26,027 bases of DNA from H17-190 sp034435615 (GTDB lineage Bacteria; Chloroflexota; Dehalococcoidia; SM23-28-2; HRBIN24), in contig DAOTWZ010000016.1 of the NCBI GenBank assembly GCA_034435615.1, positions 1 through 26,027 on the forward strand, read 5' to 3'. Positions within the stretch are counted from its first letter, which is position 1. Each line of letters begins with the position of its first letter. A model generated the notes under the pieces. It ran no database searches. It was not told the origin of the DNA and was given only the letters and a program-made list of their open reading frames with translations. Both the position numbers and the translations under genes were made by a program. Below, one piece after another: positions 24,573 through 26,027 of the stretch.

Positions 24573-26027
24573 ATGTATGCCACCGTGATGGACCACCCTC
24601 TCACCATCAACCACATCCTGTGGCGGATGGAACGTCTCTTTCCGGGGAAGACGGTGGTATCGCAGCGGTTGGAGGAGGGGCCGCCCGAACGAGCCACCTA
24701 CGGAGAGCTGGTGCCGCGGGTGCGGAGGCTGGCCAGCGCCCTGTGGCGGGCCGGGGTGCGCCCGGGCGATGTGGTGGCCACCTTCGCCTGGAACACGCGG
24801 CGCCATCTGGAGTGCTACTTCGCCATCCCCTGCATGGGGGCGGTGCTGCACACCCTCAACATCCGTCTCTTCCCGGGAGACCTGGAGTATATCGTCAACC
24901 ATGCCCGGGACGGGGCCATCTTCTGCGACCGCTCCCTTCTGCCCCAACTGGAGCCACTGGCGGGGAAGATGCCCACCGTCCGGCTCCTGATCCTGATGAA
25001 CGAGGGGCCGGAGCCCTCCCAGGAGCTGCGGCAGGCCTTCCCGGAGGTGGTGGACTACGAGGAGTTCCTGGCCAGCGGCGACGAGTCCTTCGCCTGGCCA
25101 CCCATCGATGAGCGGCAGCCGGCCACCATGTGCTACACCTCCGGCACCACCGGCCGGCCCAAGGGGGTAGTCTACACTCACCGCTCCACCCTCCTCTACT
25201 GTCTGGTGACGGCCCTGCCGGACAACGTGGGCCTCCAGGAGCGGGACGTGCTCCTCTCCGCCGTGCCTATGTTTCACGCCAACGGCTGGGGCCTGCCTTA
25301 CACCGCTGGCCTGGTGGGAGCGAGCCAGGTCTTCCCCAACCGCTACCTGGACGCCCAGCGCCTGGTGGAGCTCATCGAGCGGGAGGGGGTGACGCTGACG
25401 GCCGGCGTGCCCACCATATGGGTGCCCGTCCTGGACCTGCTGGAGCAGACGGGGCGGCGCCTCCCCACCCTGCGGGCCATCTTCTGTGGCGGCTCGGCCG
25501 TGCCGCCGCCTCTCATCAAGGGCTTCCAGCGCCACGGTATCCAGCTCTTCCACCTCTGGGGCATGACGGAGACCACAGCCATCGCCTCCATGTCCCGCCT
25601 TCGCTCCTGGCTGGAGGGGCTGGACGAGGAGGCGCAGCTAGGCTACCGGGCCAAGCAAGGGAACGTGGTGCCCCTGGTTGAGTGCCGGGTGGCCGACCTG
25701 GAGACGGGCCAGGAGAGGGCCTGGGACGGCCAGAGCATCGGCGAGCTGCAAGTGCGTGGCCCCTTCATCACCGGCACCTACTATGAGGACCCCACCGCCG
25801 CCGAGAAGTTCATGGACGGCTGGCTGCGCACCGGCGACGTGGCCACCATCGACCCCGACGGCTACATACGCATTGTCGACCGCACCAAGGACCTGGTGAA
25901 GTCGGGTGGGGAGTGGATCTCCTCGGTAGACCTGGAGAGCGTCCTCATGTCCCACCCCAAGGTGCTGGAGGCGGCGGTGGTGGGGCTGCCCCACCCCCAC
26001 TGGCAGGAGCGGCCGGTGGCCGCCGTC
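24573..26027 (+). CDS. Acyl-CoA synthetase (fatty-acid--CoA ligase family), 3' end beyond window
   Basis: The protein should activate a carboxylic acid to its CoA thioester through an acyl-AMP. The 485 codons present carry the ANL-superfamily motifs: the ATP loop YTSGTTGRPKG (188-198), the adenine motif WGMTET (329-334), the ribose-binding Asp in WLRTGD (D422), and KSGGEWIS (443-450) in the mobile C-terminal domain. ATG 24573 follows AAGGGGGAAG (24561-24570), with an N-terminus typical of the AlkK/medium-chain ligase group (PLTINHILWRMERLFPGK). Family members are about 540 aa, so roughly 55-60 residues, including the catalytic lysine of the last motif, lie outside the window. It is divergent from the molybdenum-hydroxylase operon and may feed it a CoA ester. 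Substrate chain or ring type cannot be told from the sequence. Confidence 0.93.
   Translation, partial: MYATVMDHPLTINHILWRMERLFPGKTVVSQRLEEGPPERATYGELVPRVRRLASALWRAGVRPGDVVATFAWNTRRHLECYFAIPCMGAVLHTLNIRLFPGDLEYIVNHARDGAIFCDRSLLPQLEPLAGKMPTVRLLILMNEGPEPSQELRQAFPEVVDYEEFLASGDESFAWPPIDERQPATMCYTSGTTGRPKGVVYTHRSTLLYCLVTALPDNVGLQERDVLLSAVPMFHANGWGLPYTAGLVGASQVFPNRYLDAQRLVELIEREGVTLTAGVPTIWVPVLDLLEQTGRRLPTLRAIFCGGSAVPPPLIKGFQRHGIQLFHLWGMTETTAIASMSRLRSWLEGLDEEAQLGYRAKQGNVVPLVECRVADLETGQERAWDGQSIGELQVRGPFITGTYYEDPTAAEKFMDGWLRTGDVATIDPDGYIRIVDRTKDLVKSGGEWISSVDLESVLMSHPKVLEAAVVGLPHPHWQERPVAAV

Overview
The window is high-GC bacterial DNA. It contains one tRNA gene, a three-gene locus for an ABC-type Tc toxin (insecticidal toxin complex family), and a metabolic region with a molybdenum-hydroxylase operon beside a divergent acyl-CoA synthetase. 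The source cannot be named with confidence. The high GC content with free use of AGG (Arg) and ATA (Ile) codons, together with the Cox/xanthine-dehydrogenase-like operon, fits a high-GC Chloroflexota-like or other soil/thermal lineage better than the enterobacteria in which Tc toxins are best known. That placement is inference only.

Layout. A tRNA-Ser(UGA) gene lies at the left edge on the minus strand (1-91). On the plus strand follow: (i) a 2582-residue fusion of the TcB and TcC components (310-8058), with an SpvB/TcdB-type shell, Rhs repeats, an Rhs core with its aspartate autocleavage region, and a C-terminal cargo of about 324 residues that resembles polymorphic toxin type 5; (ii) a very large N-terminal TcA half (8272-16173, 2633 aa) with extra peptidoglycan-binding-like, beta-sandwich and PA14-like modules; (iii) the C-terminal TcA half (16231-19617, 1128 aa) with the pore/channel region and the TcB-binding domain. 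The order is BC, A1, A2. Together the three genes should supply a complete A-B-C toxin: A1+A2 form the translocation channel, the fused BC forms the cocoon, and the BC C-terminus is the released toxin. No lysis or secretion cassette, chitinase, integrase or transposase is visible.

On the minus strand, converging on the toxin locus with only 14 bp between stop codons, is a four-gene operon (24212 down to 19632). Its genes overlap by ATGA at every junction: a large molybdopterin subunit (CoxL/XdhA-like), a crotonase-family protein, an FAD subunit (CoxM-like) and a [2Fe-2S] subunit (CoxS-like). The active-site loop of the large subunit is not that of true aerobic CO dehydrogenase. The crotonase inside the operon and the adjacent CoA ligase suggest that the enzyme hydroxylates an organic acid or its CoA ester, though the substrate is unknown.

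The 360-bp divergent intergenic region (24213-24572) carries recognisable sigma70-type promoters in both directions and four copies of GTCCCGG placed around them, a candidate shared operator. The acyl-CoA synthetase gene (from 24573) runs off the right edge of the window.
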